A stretch of 63,651 nucleotides of DNA from an uncultured Marvinbryantia sp. (lineage in GTDB: Bacteria > Bacillota > Clostridia > Lachnospirales > Lachnospiraceae): contig CAKRVB010000012.1 of the NCBI GenBank assembly GCA_934408725.1, positions 1 through 63,651 on the forward strand, read 5' to 3'. Of the stretch, positions 16,876 through 26,439 are shown piece after piece. Position numbers and translations under genes: made by a program. The notes below the pieces were generated by a model, which had not been told where the DNA came from, ran no database searches, and saw only the letters and a program-made list of their open reading frames with translations. Each line of letters begins with the position of its first letter. Position 1 is the first letter of the stretch.

Positions 16876-17580
16876 TTATTTCTGAATTCTTTTCAGGAAT
16901 CCACGGGTAAGACGTACACTGTGTTCCACAGCCTGTTTCTCAAAGGTTGGATAATCCATGGTCGCACTGTCATCTGCCTTATCCGAAATCGCACGGATGA
17001 TCACAAATGGAATCTGATTCAGATATGCTGTCTGTGCAATCGCTGCGCCTTCCATCTCGGTGCAGCAGCCGTCGAAGTTCTCTTTGATCTTATCCTTTAC
17101 CTCTCTGCTGGAAATAAACTGATCTCCACTGACGACTCTTCCTTCGAACACACGAATCTCTGGATTTACTTCCTCGCAAACTTCCTTTGCCAGCTTTCTC
17201 ATCTGTTCATCAGCCTGGAAAGAAAATGCATCCATCTGCGGAATCTGACCAAGTGGATAACCAAATCCGGTCGCATCCATATCATGATGCAGCACATCGG
17301 TGGATAACACAATGTCCCCAATGTTAATCTCTGCCTTCAGTGATCCGGCAATTCCTGTATTGATCACCCCATCTACCCCAAACTCATCTACCAGAATCTG
17401 GGTGCAGACTGCTGCATTGACTTTTCCAATTCCACTTCTTACTATTACCGCCTGACAGCCTTCCAGTTCCCCTTCCAGGAACTCCATCTGAGCCTTTTTC
17501 AGCATTCTGCTGACCTTCATTGCACTTTTTAAAGATGAAACCTCAACTTCCATTGCTCCGATAATACCAATTTTCTTCAT
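16876..17580 (-). CDS. mtnN: 5'-methylthioadenosine / S-adenosylhomocysteine nucleosidase
   Basis: 234 aa, standard length. It cleaves MTA, SAH and 5'-deoxyadenosine to adenine plus the ribosyl product. The start of the fold, IGIIGAMEVEVSSLK, has the family Glu; the substrate-binding ITGIAG-like loop (NTGIAGSL, about 78-85), the catalytic MEGAAIAQ near residue 172 and SDKAD near 197 are all present. It begins 36 bases after the ECF T-component gene on the same strand with GGAGA upstream, so it may be the last gene of the cobalamin-linked operon. Removal of 5'-deoxyadenosine or SAH is a useful partner of adenosylcobalamin and methyl-transfer enzymes. Confidence 0.93.
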   Translation of the reverse strand: MKKIGIIGAMEVEVSSLKSAMKVSRMLKKAQMEFLEGELEGCQAVIVRSGIGKVNAAVCTQILVDEFGVDGVINTGIAGSLKAEINIGDIVLSTDVLHHDMDATGFGYPLGQIPQMDAFSFQADEQMRKLAKEVCEEVNPEIRVFEGRVVSGDQFISSREVKDKIKENFDGCCTEMEGAAIAQTAYLNQIPFVIIRAISDKADDSATMDYPTFEKQAVEHSVRLTRGFLKRIQK

Positions 17581-17615
17581 GTATCTTCTCCTGTCCTTTT
17601 CTCATACTGTATTCA

Positions 17616-18524
17616 TCATATCATTTTCGTTTTTATCCGGCAAGAACAGAAACCAGATACTTTGAAAAACTTTCGTTCACCTACAATCTGAAGTCCCATC
17701 GGCAGCAATAACAATACTGCATAGGCTCCATAGAACACCACCGACATTCCCGTGATCCGGTTCATCATAATCATCGGATTATACTGAATGCTGGTCTGGT
17801 TAAATGCCACCGCCATAAGAGTGACTGTGATACAGGCAAATATGGCTATCACAAAGCTCCGGTCCCGATTATCGAACCGGTAGATGGAGAACGCCGTCCG
17901 TCCCCGCAGGGAATATCCACGGCATTTCATAGAAGCCGCACTGTCCATGAAGTCTTCCAGTGTCCAGGTAATTAAAATAGAAAGAAAGCTGCACATATGC
18001 AGCAGACACTGCAGCGGATTGCCCTGAAAGCAGCCTTTTCCAATGCCTCTGCGGGACAGCTCGATTCTTCGTCCCCTCTGTTTTACCCTCGGTACAAACC
18101 GGAGCAGGATCGACAGATACAGGGACAGTCTTGGGGAAATTCTTCCAAATAAATAGACTACTTTGTCTGCAGAGACCACAGCAAAGATACAGGAAAAGAT
18201 CATGATTACTACAGCGATTTTCGTTCCCCGGACAATCCCCACCGTCACAGCTTCCAGCGTGATCTGATTGCCGATAAAATTCATCCGCAGATTGGTAATT
18301 CCAAAGTGGTTATAATAAGAATACCAGGCTGCGTAAGCCCCGATCAGCGGAATCAGACACAGGTTAAAAATCAGTGACCGCTTCCCATTTAACTTGATGG
18401 AATAGACAAAGGCGCACAGGAACGAAATGGCCAGATAAACCGGGTGGTCGAAGTTCACTGCACAGACGATGGCGATCACGAAATAAATCAGGTTGATCAT
18501 TGGATGGTAACTGTCAAATCTCAT
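17616..18524 (-). CDS. cbrV: ECF transporter transmembrane (T) component, second copy
   Basis: 302 aa with 6-8 hydrophobic segments, EcfT family. The coupling-helix motif Cys-Arg-Gly (SMKCRGYSLRGR, about residue 200) binds the ATPase pair. Clearly paralogous to the T protein at 20898: both begin with SYHP, share LFGR/LFGK-x-x-P and F-S-I-Y-R-F after the coupling helix. It overlaps the S-component stop by four bases (ATGA). The symbol follows the predicted CbrTUV cobalamin transporter nomenclature and is tentative. Having two T proteins for one S protein is unusual. Confidence 0.78.
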   Translation of the reverse strand: MRFDSYHPMINLIYFVIAIVCAVNFDHPVYLAISFLCAFVYSIKLNGKRSLIFNLCLIPLIGAYAAWYSYYNHFGITNLRMNFIGNQITLEAVTVGIVRGTKIAVVIMIFSCIFAVVSADKVVYLFGRISPRLSLYLSILLRFVPRVKQRGRRIELSRRGIGKGCFQGNPLQCLLHMCSFLSILITWTLEDFMDSAASMKCRGYSLRGRTAFSIYRFDNRDRSFVIAIFACITVTLMAVAFNQTSIQYNPMIMMNRITGMSVVFYGAYAVLLLLPMGLQIVGERKFFKVSGFCSCRIKTKMI

Positions 18525-19264
18525 GCTTCATCCTCTTCCATCATGCCGTATTTTACTTTGATCCGGTCCAGTTTCTCCATGATTGGCTTCTCCAGAAGCA
18601 GCACCGTCAGGAAAGTAGCCAGTGCATGGATGGCGTTTACCGGAAGGCCGGATGCATAAATGGCGGCTGCAGAAGCCTTGTTGATCTCATTGATCATCAG
18701 GAATAACGAGCAGGTATCCAAGAGAGGCCCCGTCACCAGCAACACTTCCAGTCCGCCAAAGATGGCTGCAGGCACATTTTTGTCCTTCTTCAGTACCCCC
18801 GCATGGGTCAGGAGCCCTGCCAGAAATCCGGCAATTCCATAGGCAAACATCTGCCACGGGGTCCACGGTCCCTGTCCAAAAATAAAATTGCTGACAAAGG
18901 CACTGACCGCTCCGGTCAGGAATCCGGATTCTGCCCCAAATGCCATCCCGGTAATGATGACAATACCCACCAGCGGCTTAAAATGCGGCAGCATGATAAA
19001 GGCTGCACGGGAAGCCACGGCAATGGCACACATGACGGCCAGCGTCACGATCTCCCGGGCTTCCGGCTTGCGCTTTTCAAAGCTTAAGAAGAACGGCACC
19101 ATGGACAGGATAATCAGCAACATGCTGCACAGGTAATACTTCCGGTTGCCAAAGTAACGGGAAGCCAGCAGCACCACCGGAATCATCAGGCAGATCACCA
19201 CTACACTGATCCAGGTGTGGGCTGGTATCTTTTTCTTGTTTTTTTCTATCTGTTTTTCTGACAT
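18521..19264 (-). CDS. cbrT: ECF transporter substrate-specific (S) component, predicted cobalamin
   Basis: 247 aa: a cytoplasmic-start segment, two N-terminal hydrophobic segments (about 18-55) and then the ECF S-type six-helix core. The core contains FGQGPWTPWQMFAYG near residues 133-147 and a Gly-rich helix GMAFGAESGFLTG near residue 105, resembling predicted CbrT-type S components. The cobalamin assignment rests on the riboswitch-like leader and the transcobalamin-like partners, so it is inference. It overlaps the ATPase gene by 19 bases, indicating coupling. Confidence 0.72.
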   Translation of the reverse strand: MSEKQIEKNKKKIPAHTWISVVVICLMIPVVLLASRYFGNRKYYLCSMLLIILSMVPFFLSFEKRKPEAREIVTLAVMCAIAVASRAAFIMLPHFKPLVGIVIITGMAFGAESGFLTGAVSAFVSNFIFGQGPWTPWQMFAYGIAGFLAGLLTHAGVLKKDKNVPAAIFGGLEVLLVTGPLLDTCSLFLMINEINKASAAAIYASGLPVNAIHALATFLTVLLLEKPIMEKLDRIKVKYGMMEEDEA

Positions 19265-20925
19265 AATTCGATCACATCCTCATTGGTAATGGCATTGGTA
19301 AACACATGCCGGCTCATACGGTTGGCTGCTGTAGTATAGAAGCTGTTGCGGGAGAAGAAACGGTTCGGCGTATTGGTGGTGACGATACCTCCATCAAAAA
19401 ACATACTCACCAGATCCGCATATCGGGCGCAGAATTCCACATCGTGGGATACCATAATGATGGTTACGCCCCGCTCCTTTAACTTCATCATGATATCTGC
19501 AAACTTCTGCTTGAAGAAGCTGTCGATGCCTTTGGTTGGTTCATCCAGCAGTAAGACCTTCGGATCTGTCAGAAGCACCTTCGCCAGTGCCGCTCTCTGC
19601 TGCTCGCCACCGGACAAATCATAGGGATGACTCTTCAGCAGACGGGTAATCTCACAAAGCTCTGCCATTTCCGCTGCCTTTGCAGCCTTTTCCTCTTTGC
19701 TTCCGGTCAGCATCTCTTCCAGTTCTTCCTGCACACTCTTTTTGGCAAAGAGACTCTGGGGATCCTGTGGCAGCATGGCCAGGTTGCCGTGGAACAGATC
19801 CCAGGACTTGTATTTTTTCACTTCTTTCCCATTGATCAGCACTTTTCCACGATAAGGCTTACAGATATTGCTGATCACTTTTAATGTGGTGGATTTCCCC
19901 GTTCCGTTGCCACCTACGATGGCATAGAGCACATTTTTCGGTACCTGAAGGGTGACACCTTTCAGCACATCCGGGCTGTCCTTTTCATAACGGAACCAGG
20001 CTTCCTTCACCAGCACCGCCGGGTTCTTAATATTATCCGGATCAAGATCCGCTTCCGGTGTATCATCCACTGCAGTCACCTGTGGGGCATGGTCTTGAAA
20101 CACCTGATCCAGCCATTCTGCACCTTCCCGGACGGTTAAGGGACATCTGCCCTTTCCGCCCACACCGTAAAAGATCTGTACCGGAGTCGGCATGGCAGTA
20201 AACATCTCATTGCCGCACTTCTTCAGGTAATCACCCACTTTCCGCGGTTCATCCTCTGCAATCATTTTCCCTTCTTCGATCACCACCACTTTATCTGAGC
20301 AGTAGTAGATATCTTCCAGGCGATGCTCGGTAATGATGATCGTGGTACGCAGTTCCCTGTTGATCTTCTTCACCGTATTCAGGAAATCCGATGCGGCGAT
20401 GGGATCCAGCTGGCTGGTCGGCTCATCCAGAATCAGTACACTCGGTTGCATAGCCATGATGGATGCCAGATTCAGCAGCTGCTTCTGGCCGCCGGATAGT
20501 TCATTCACATTCTTGTGGAACCATCCCTGGATGCCGAAGTAACTGGCCATTTCTGCCACCCGCAGACGGATGGTCTTCTGATCCGTTCCCAGACTCTCCA
20601 GCCCGAAAGCCAGTTCATGCCAGACCTTGTCTGTGACGATCTGGTTATCCGGATTCTGCATCACGTATCCAATCCTGGAGGACTGGGTACGCAGATCCGT
20701 ATCTTTTAAGTTTTTCCCTTCAAATAAAATTTCACCTTCCAGCTTCCCATGAGGTGCCAGGACACTTTTCAAATGCTTCAGCAGGGTGGTCTTGCCGCTT
20801 CCGCTTCGCCCGCAGACCGTTACATATTCCCCCTGTTCGATATTCAGATTGATATCCGACAGCGCCGGGTGATTCTTCGCTGTCGGATAGGTAAATGTCA
20901 TATTTTTGATCTCAAATTGAGCCAT
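19246..20925 (-). CDS. cbrU: ECF transporter fused double ATPase component
   Basis: 559 aa with two complete ABC ATPase domains in one chain. Domain 1: Walker A GRSGSGKTT (about 38-46), signature LSGGQKQ (about 142-148), Walker B LILDEPT (about 162-168). Domain 2: Walker A GGNGTGKST (about 339-347), signature LSGGEQQR (about 440) and Walker B LLLDEPT (about 462). Both sites look catalytically competent. The fusion replaces the separate EcfA and EcfA' subunits and powers uptake by the S/T pair. GGAGG is 7 bases before ATG 20925; the gene overlaps the upstream T gene by 28 bases. Confidence 0.9.
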   Translation of the reverse strand: MAQFEIKNMTFTYPTAKNHPALSDINLNIEQGEYVTVCGRSGSGKTTLLKHLKSVLAPHGKLEGEILFEGKNLKDTDLRTQSSRIGYVMQNPDNQIVTDKVWHELAFGLESLGTDQKTIRLRVAEMASYFGIQGWFHKNVNELSGGQKQLLNLASIMAMQPSVLILDEPTSQLDPIAASDFLNTVKKINRELRTTIIITEHRLEDIYYCSDKVVVIEEGKMIAEDEPRKVGDYLKKCGNEMFTAMPTPVQIFYGVGGKGRCPLTVREGAEWLDQVFQDHAPQVTAVDDTPEADLDPDNIKNPAVLVKEAWFRYEKDSPDVLKGVTLQVPKNVLYAIVGGNGTGKSTTLKVISNICKPYRGKVLINGKEVKKYKSWDLFHGNLAMLPQDPQSLFAKKSVQEELEEMLTGSKEEKAAKAAEMAELCEITRLLKSHPYDLSGGEQQRAALAKVLLTDPKVLLLDEPTKGIDSFFKQKFADIMMKLKERGVTIIMVSHDVEFCARYADLVSMFFDGGIVTTNTPNRFFSRNSFYTTAANRMSRHVFTNAITNEDVIELCQKNR

Positions 20926-21788
20926 CTTGCTTCCTCCCAGATATTTACGGCTGACGGTATGGTCAGAAAAGCTATGTAAGCCATCAGCCCCGCTTTTGTA
21001 TATGAATTCTGCCAGCTTTGGATGGAAAGCTGCGGTGTATAAGTGACAGATGCAGCGCCATGCATCCCACAGAAGACCACGAGAGCCGCCAGCAGAATCA
21101 TCACCGCCAGCAGCACTTTGTCTCTGTTTTCAAAACGATAAATAGAAAAAGTAGTGCGTTTTCCACAGCCATAGCCACGGCTTCTCATGCTGTCTGCCGT
21201 AATGACACTTCCTTCCAGCGCCCAGCTGGTTAAGGTGGATAAAAGCACCATACTGTGCTCCATCCGCTCTTTTTTATCTCCCGTATCCGTGCCCTTGCCG
21301 ATGCAGCGCCTTGCCCCGTTGAGCTGTGTAACCTTGTTCTTATAAGAAGGAACCAGACGCAGCACCATGGTGAGAATCAGGGTCACAGATGGTGCCATTT
21401 TTCCAAATAAATATAAAAATTTGTCACTGGTCATGACTGCATTGTAGCAGGCAAACCACATGAGCACCGATACCATCATGGCACCGAGGGCCGCTCCATA
21501 ACACAGGGCTTCCAGTGTATAGGGTCTGCCCCCGGCATACCGGAATAATACATGTGCCCCATAGATATTAAATACCGGATTCATCAGGGACAATACCAGT
21601 AATAACGGGATCATCCCTCCCACGAACTTCCAGCCCTGCCACCCCTTTGCTGTCAGATAATACAGCATAGACAATAATACCGATGCGGCCAGGAAAGCCG
21701 GATGCAGCAAAATCATGCCGCATACGATGGCCACGATAAAAAAGGTGAAATTAATCACCGGATGGTAAGATGCGAATTTATCTCTCAC
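20898..21788 (-). CDS. cbrV: ECF transporter transmembrane (T) component, first copy
   Basis: 296 aa from GTG 21788, which lies inside the last codons of the upstream surface protein (11-base overlap) behind AGGGGGAAGAG. Longer in-frame versions would begin inside the surface protein and lack the family N terminus. EcfT-like membrane protein with the coupling motif Ser-Arg-Gly (SMRSRGYGCGKR, about residue 195). It is a paralogue of the T protein at 17616. Its overlap with both neighbours places it firmly in the operon: surface protein, T, AA, S, T. Confidence 0.8.
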   Translation of the reverse strand: MRDKFASYHPVINFTFFIVAIVCGMILLHPAFLAASVLLSMLYYLTAKGWQGWKFVGGMIPLLLVLSLMNPVFNIYGAHVLFRYAGGRPYTLEALCYGAALGAMMVSVLMWFACYNAVMTSDKFLYLFGKMAPSVTLILTMVLRLVPSYKNKVTQLNGARRCIGKGTDTGDKKERMEHSMVLLSTLTSWALEGSVITADSMRSRGYGCGKRTTFSIYRFENRDKVLLAVMILLAALVVFCGMHGAASVTYTPQLSIQSWQNSYTKAGLMAYIAFLTIPSAVNIWEEARWLNLRSKI

Positions 21789-24700
21789 GCTCTTCCCCCT
21801 TTTTCTTTTTGCCTTTTCTGGAAAGGGACAGGCGCATGGCTCCCAGAATAACCAACAGCGCTGCTGCTCCCGCACCTGGAATCAGATACATCCACAGCGG
21901 TTTCTGTGTGGATTCTTCCGGCTTCATCAGATCCTCCATAGAACCGTTGTATCCGGCAATCCCGAATCTGGAGAACTGGTCCGTATCGAACTCAATCCTG
22001 CTTCCTGCGATATGACCGTCGATGAATTCCAGGCTTCCGTCATCCTTCAGGTGTACCACAGCCACGTTCTCATAATCTCCTAAGTCTGCCAGCGGCACGC
22101 TGACACGCACCAGATCATCCGGTTTCCACTCCGTGTTATCCAAAAGATCCATCAGGGAAATATCCGTCAGGTTCAGCAGTTCGCCCTCACCTTTCAGTGC
22201 CTGGCCTACCTGCTCCGCCTGACTGCTTTCCACATTCAGGCTGCTGGCTTCCACCTGCACATACCACGGCAGGATCTCTTCTTCATTATCACGCAGATCC
22301 ACGCCGGCTGCTTCATCGTAGTGGTTGACTTCTTTTAAGCCCTCAACAGATTTCTGATAGTCCTGGTAATGACTGCTTTCCTCTACCTCTTTTTTCTGAG
22401 CATCCGTCAGTTCCGAATAAATCCGGTAAATATCAAGAATCTGTTCTTTCTGCGCATCCGTATAGTCCTCCGCATTCTCTGGCAGTTTCTCAGAGGTCTT
22501 TGTCTTACGGAACAGGCCGTTCATCTCTGTAATCAGGCTGGTGACTTCTTTTTCCGTCTTTGTGCCACCCTTTTTCTCTGTCGTTTTTGTGGCATTCTTG
22601 TCTGTTTCTTTTTCCGATTCTTTTTCTTTGGTATCCGCTGCAGTCTTGCCAGATGCTGTTTTACCAGCTGCTGTACCGCCTTTCTTACCGGAAGATCCGG
22701 ATACCAGATTTACCTTTTTGGTACTTCCTTTGGTCTTTTTCTTTGTCGTATTGGTCTTATTGCCGCTTCCGGAACCACTGCCGGAACCTGAACCACTGCC
22801 GGAGCCGCTGGATTTTTCCAGCTCCTGCAGCTTCTTCATGGCTGCTTCCAGCTTACTGTAATTGGTCACCAGGGATTTCTGTACTGTTGTCAGGCTGTCA
22901 TACATGGCTTTTGCCGCTTCAATCTGGTTCTTGTCCGCCAGCTTGATATTGTCCGGGATTGCTGTAATCAGCTTCTGTGTCGTTTCTGCTTTTTCTTTAT
23001 CTGATGGGAGCTCCACATCTGTCATGTCATAGAGACGGGTTTTTCCACCGGTAAACCGCTCATAGGCTGTCAGTGCATAATAAGCCTGTTCGGTAGCCAT
23101 CTGATTGGCATCTCCCTTCAGTACATGCTTAAAGGATCCGTCCGCATTGGCATAAGTCAGAAGTGCGTCTATCACAGACTTACCATTCTTGACAAAACGG
23201 CTGTCAGTATTCGGGTCAATCCCCATGGCTGTCAATGCTACAATTACCTGAGAACAGCTCTCTGATGTCTCGGAACCGTAAGTGGCATAAGAGCCATTGC
23301 TCTTCTGCATAGCAGAAAGCTTATTCAGCCCTCTGTCTACTGCCGCTTTTACCTGAGCATTGGTACTGTAATATGGTGCCAGTGCCTGAATGGCCATAGC
23401 AGTCACATCCGGGTCTGCACTCCGTCCGGACATATCCCATCCACCTCCGGATACCTCCTGATCCAGAATATTCTGGATCAGCTTGTCTCTGGAATTCTGT
23501 GTTTTTCCTGATGCTGCCTGAGGGATCTCATAATCATGACTGTCAAAGGCGATCAATGCCCAGGTCGCTCCATTCACTCCCTGCCATACCGTCTGGTCAT
23601 AATCTGACAGCGGCTGAAGCAGGTTGTAGCCGCCCACGTTGGTAACATCTATCCCCAGAGAAGTCAGAGCCAGTACCACTCTGGAATAGTCTGTATAACG
23701 CTTGTCATGAAGCTTTCCGTTGTTCTCTTTCAGAGTACTGATGACATTTGCCAGATATTTATTCAGCACATCATCCGTCAGTTTTCCACTTCTGGCCAGT
23801 CCCAGAATCTGCCAGTCCCCATTGATAGAGCCTACCGTAGGAGTAGACTTCTCTGCCGATGCTGACAGATTCTTTCCTGCTGCATTATATGCCGTATCCA
23901 CCTGTCCGGCACTGGCTGACAGGGCAGCGATCTCAGCTGATTCCTCTGGTTCAGTCAGATTCTCTGTCGTTTCTTCTGTCGCTGCTTCGGTTTCTGCCTC
24001 TGAGGCTTCCTCTGTCATGGCTTCTGTGGCAAATTCCACCAATAACAACTCTGATCTACCTTCTCCGGTAAGGAGAATTTCGGCATAAGTAATATCCTCT
24101 GCCAGATCTCCATAAACAGCCAGCTGTTCCCGGGTAATCTCTTCCATGGAAAGTGTGAACTTTTCCAGATCTATGGTATAGATATTTCCCTGCGTCGTAT
24201 ATGCATCTTGGATCGGATCATCCGGGCAAAGGTACCAATGTTTGTCTGATTCTGTCAGATAGCCACCCCATTTTGTAAAGCTCAGTTCTTCGTTCTCTTT
24301 CTGATCCGGCACAATAATCTGCAGAGTTTTGCAGTTTGCCGGTACCGTTACTTTCCAGACACCCTGCCGATACTCCACCGGATAGGTCTCTGTTCCTGCT
24401 GTGAGGTTCTTTGGTAGATGGAAAGGTTCTTTTTTCAGGGCATTTCCTGCCTGATCTTTTACGAGCAGTTCCTCCAGATTCTCATCTGATTCTTCCTGTT
24501 CCTCTTCCCTCGTTGTTTCTTCTGTATCAGATTCTCCTGTTTTCGAATCTGCCGCTTTTTCCTGGGCTGCATCTGTTTCTGATGTATGGCTTTCTGCCGT
24601 TCCGGTCTGCGTCTCTCCTGTAGATGTCTGACTTTCTGTTGCTTCTGCCTGGCTCTCGCCATCGGATGAGCCTGCATGATCGGTCTGCGCTTCTGTCTGA

Positions 24701-24969
24701 CTTTCCGTCTCAGGTGCCGTGCTTTCCGTTTCCTGCACCTGTGCAGTCTCTGGCTGTGTCTCATTCTCTCCAGTCTGTTCTTTGTCACTCTCTGCCGGCT
24801 TCTCATTGTCAGCAGACTGTGCTTCTACTTTTGCATCAACTGTACTTTCCGCATAAGTATCTGGCTGTGTTGCTTCTGCATTTACCGGCTCACACTGTGC
24901 ATACAGTGTTCCGGTGCACAATGTTGCCGTCATAAACAAGATGGATAATCGTTTCATTCTGTCTTTCAT
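21778..24969 (-). CDS. Membrane-anchored surface protein with prenyltransferase-like alpha/alpha barrel (transcobalamin-like)
   Basis: 1063 aa. Signal peptide (about 1-25, ending LYAQC), a Thr/Glu/Gln-rich spacer to about 165, a beta-rich domain (about 166-320), then prenyltransferase/terpene-cyclase-type repeats (about 385-655) with the typical GGGW and LDxx-type helices (for example SGGGWDMSGR and PDVTAMAIQALAPYY). A Gly-Ser linker near 740, a Lys/Thr-rich stretch, a second folded region and a C-terminal membrane helix with a Lys/Arg-rich tail (about 1026-1063) follow. Such six-helix barrels form the N-terminal half of intrinsic factor and transcobalamin. Encoded between a DUF4430 protein and the ECF genes, it is a candidate corrinoid-capturing surface receptor for the transporter. 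Confidence 0.78.
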   Translation of the reverse strand: MKDRMKRLSILFMTATLCTGTLYAQCEPVNAEATQPDTYAESTVDAKVEAQSADNEKPAESDKEQTGENETQPETAQVQETESTAPETESQTEAQTDHAGSSDGESQAEATESQTSTGETQTGTAESHTSETDAAQEKAADSKTGESDTEETTREEEQEESDENLEELLVKDQAGNALKKEPFHLPKNLTAGTETYPVEYRQGVWKVTVPANCKTLQIIVPDQKENEELSFTKWGGYLTESDKHWYLCPDDPIQDAYTTQGNIYTIDLEKFTLSMEEITREQLAVYGDLAEDITYAEILLTGEGRSELLLVEFATEAMTEEASEAETEAATEETTENLTEPEESAEIAALSASAGQVDTAYNAAGKNLSASAEKSTPTVGSINGDWQILGLARSGKLTDDVLNKYLANVISTLKENNGKLHDKRYTDYSRVVLALTSLGIDVTNVGGYNLLQPLSDYDQTVWQGVNGATWALIAFDSHDYEIPQAASGKTQNSRDKLIQNILDQEVSGGGWDMSGRSADPDVTAMAIQALAPYYSTNAQVKAAVDRGLNKLSAMQKSNGSYATYGSETSESCSQVIVALTAMGIDPNTDSRFVKNGKSVIDALLTYANADGSFKHVLKGDANQMATEQAYYALTAYERFTGGKTRLYDMTDVELPSDKEKAETTQKLITAIPDNIKLADKNQIEAAKAMYDSLTTVQKSLVTNYSKLEAAMKKLQELEKSSGSGSGSGSGSGSGSGNKTNTTKKKTKGSTKKVNLVSGSSGKKGGTAAGKTASGKTAADTKEKESEKETDKNATKTTEKKGGTKTEKEVTSLITEMNGLFRKTKTSEKLPENAEDYTDAQKEQILDIYRIYSELTDAQKKEVEESSHYQDYQKSVEGLKEVNHYDEAAGVDLRDNEEEILPWYVQVEASSLNVESSQAEQVGQALKGEGELLNLTDISLMDLLDNTEWKPDDLVRVSVPLADLGDYENVAVVHLKDDGSLEFIDGHIAGSRIEFDTDQFSRFGIAGYNGSMEDLMKPEESTQKPLWMYLIPGAGAAALLVILGAMRLSLSRKGKKKKGEERER

Positions 24970-25001
24970 TACTTTTCCCCTTCTTCATCCGACGCCTGAT
25001 T

Positions 25002-26327
25002 TCAATAAGTCGGTCCGCCTACATCGGCTCCCAGTCCGTTGCAGGTATAGCACCATACAATATCGTCTCCGTTCTCCAGTGTATAGCTGGAGCATCCGTA
25101 ATTCGGGAACCATCCGTTTACCTTGTACATCCATCCGGATTCATTTCCACAGTCAAATTCATACAGATTGTTGATTCCTTCTACATAATAGCTACTGTAC
25201 AACGGTGTCCAGGAATATTCCAGCTGGATTCCGGCATACTCGCATACACGGTTCAGTACATCGAATACGGTTTCCCCATCCTCGAATTCCACACTGCTGG
25301 TAGCCAGGATCACACCGTTCGATGGCACATAGGCTTCTTTTCCGGCATCCAGATTATCCAGGTTGTCCAGAATCGTGTCACAACGGATGGTGATGGTACA
25401 GATATTGGAACTTTCACCAGAACTGCTGTCTCCCGCCTCCTCCGGCGTGTACTCTTCCATACTGTTCTGATCATCTGCTTCACTGCCGTCCGTCTCTACT
25501 TCAGACTGTGCTTCGCTTTCCTGTTCGTTCTTATCAGATTTCATATCTTTTTTATTGTCTGCCGGAATCTTTTCTGCATTTAAAGCATTTTCCAGAGCAG
25601 TCTGTTTCTCTGCTTCACGGTCATCCAGTACCTTCTGCAATTCTTCCGGTGTGAAACACAAATCTTTGCTGCTGGCACAGCTCTGTGCCTGACTGATCAG
25701 GAATTCATTCAGTGATGCTGGCTGCATTTTCTGAATCTGATAAGAAGAAGTACCGTCACTGCTATTCGTTACAGAAAGATACTCTCCTGCTTCTACTCGT
25801 TCCTGGGTAGCATCCGCCAATAATATACTGATATCTCCCGCATAAAGATTCAGGCTGCTGCTGCCGGACTGTACACTAACAGAGAAAACTGCGCCTGACA
25901 GTTGTGCCGTATTTCCTGCAAACGCCACATCAAAAGTACCTTTTTGCTGCTGCATGTCGCCAAATACTTCTCCGGCAGATACCTGCAGTTCATTTTTGTC
26001 TGCATCGCAGGCGGTCAGTGTCACTTCTGACTTCTCATTTAAAATCAGTTTTTTCTGATCCTTCCAGATCAGTTCAGCCTGCGCTCCCTTCTTGGTCTCA
26101 ATCAGATCCCCGGTCTGCAGACGGGAATCCGCATTCAATGTGTAACCAATACCATTTCGCTGAATATTTACTACGCCCTTTGTCTGTCCGCTGGTTACAC
26201 AGATATCCTCCGGCTTATCAAACCATCCCTGAATCTTTCCCACTGTCAGCACTCCGCTTGCTGCAATGACCAGGATCAGAAGTACCATGATGATATTCAG
26301 CAACCTCTTTTTCCCTTTTGTTTCCAT
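25002..26327 (-). CDS. Membrane-anchored FecR-like / DUF4430 (transcobalamin beta-domain-like) protein
   Basis: 441 aa from ATG 26327, chosen for the AAGGAGG five bases upstream. One N-terminal membrane helix (about 8-28) anchors it outside the cell. A FecR-like beta domain (about 40-205) is followed by an acidic low-complexity linker (about 215-310) and a DUF4430 domain to the C terminus. The DUF4430 core is recognised by the segments TVFDVLNRVC, ESGWMYKVNGWFPNYG and LENGDDIVWCYTC. DUF4430 corresponds to the beta domain of intrinsic factor/transcobalamin. It is the first gene of the ECF operon, so the barrel and beta domains of a transcobalamin-like unit are split between two adjacent genes. 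Confidence 0.8.
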   Translation of the reverse strand: METKGKKRLLNIIMVLLILVIAASGVLTVGKIQGWFDKPEDICVTSGQTKGVVNIQRNGIGYTLNADSRLQTGDLIETKKGAQAELIWKDQKKLILNEKSEVTLTACDADKNELQVSAGEVFGDMQQQKGTFDVAFAGNTAQLSGAVFSVSVQSGSSSLNLYAGDISILLADATQERVEAGEYLSVTNSSDGTSSYQIQKMQPASLNEFLISQAQSCASSKDLCFTPEELQKVLDDREAEKQTALENALNAEKIPADNKKDMKSDKNEQESEAQSEVETDGSEADDQNSMEEYTPEEAGDSSSGESSNICTITIRCDTILDNLDNLDAGKEAYVPSNGVILATSSVEFEDGETVFDVLNRVCEYAGIQLEYSWTPLYSSYYVEGINNLYEFDCGNESGWMYKVNGWFPNYGCSSYTLENGDDIVWCYTCNGLGADVGGPTY

Positions 26328-26370
26328 GTTTTTCCTCCTTCGCTTTTTACCTGTATTCACAGATTGTAAA

Positions 26371-26418
26371 TAAAAAAGGTAACGAAAAAAGATCCCCTCT
26401 CGGGGACTTCCGTTACCT
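26371..26418 (-). terminator. Attenuator terminator in the leader of the ECF operon
   Basis: On the minus strand AGGTAACG ... CGTTACCT followed by TTTTTTA, with a nested hairpin (GTCCCC/GGGGAT) in the loop. It lies between promoter and first gene, the position of a riboswitch expression platform. Confidence 0.8.
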
Positions 26419-26439
26419 GATAGATGTCATTTTGCGTAT

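Noticed and set aside
24459..24806. Arg/Gln-rich minus-strand frame inside the surface-protein gene
   Set aside because: An alternate frame of the low-complexity Thr/Glu/Gln linker of the 21778-24969 protein.
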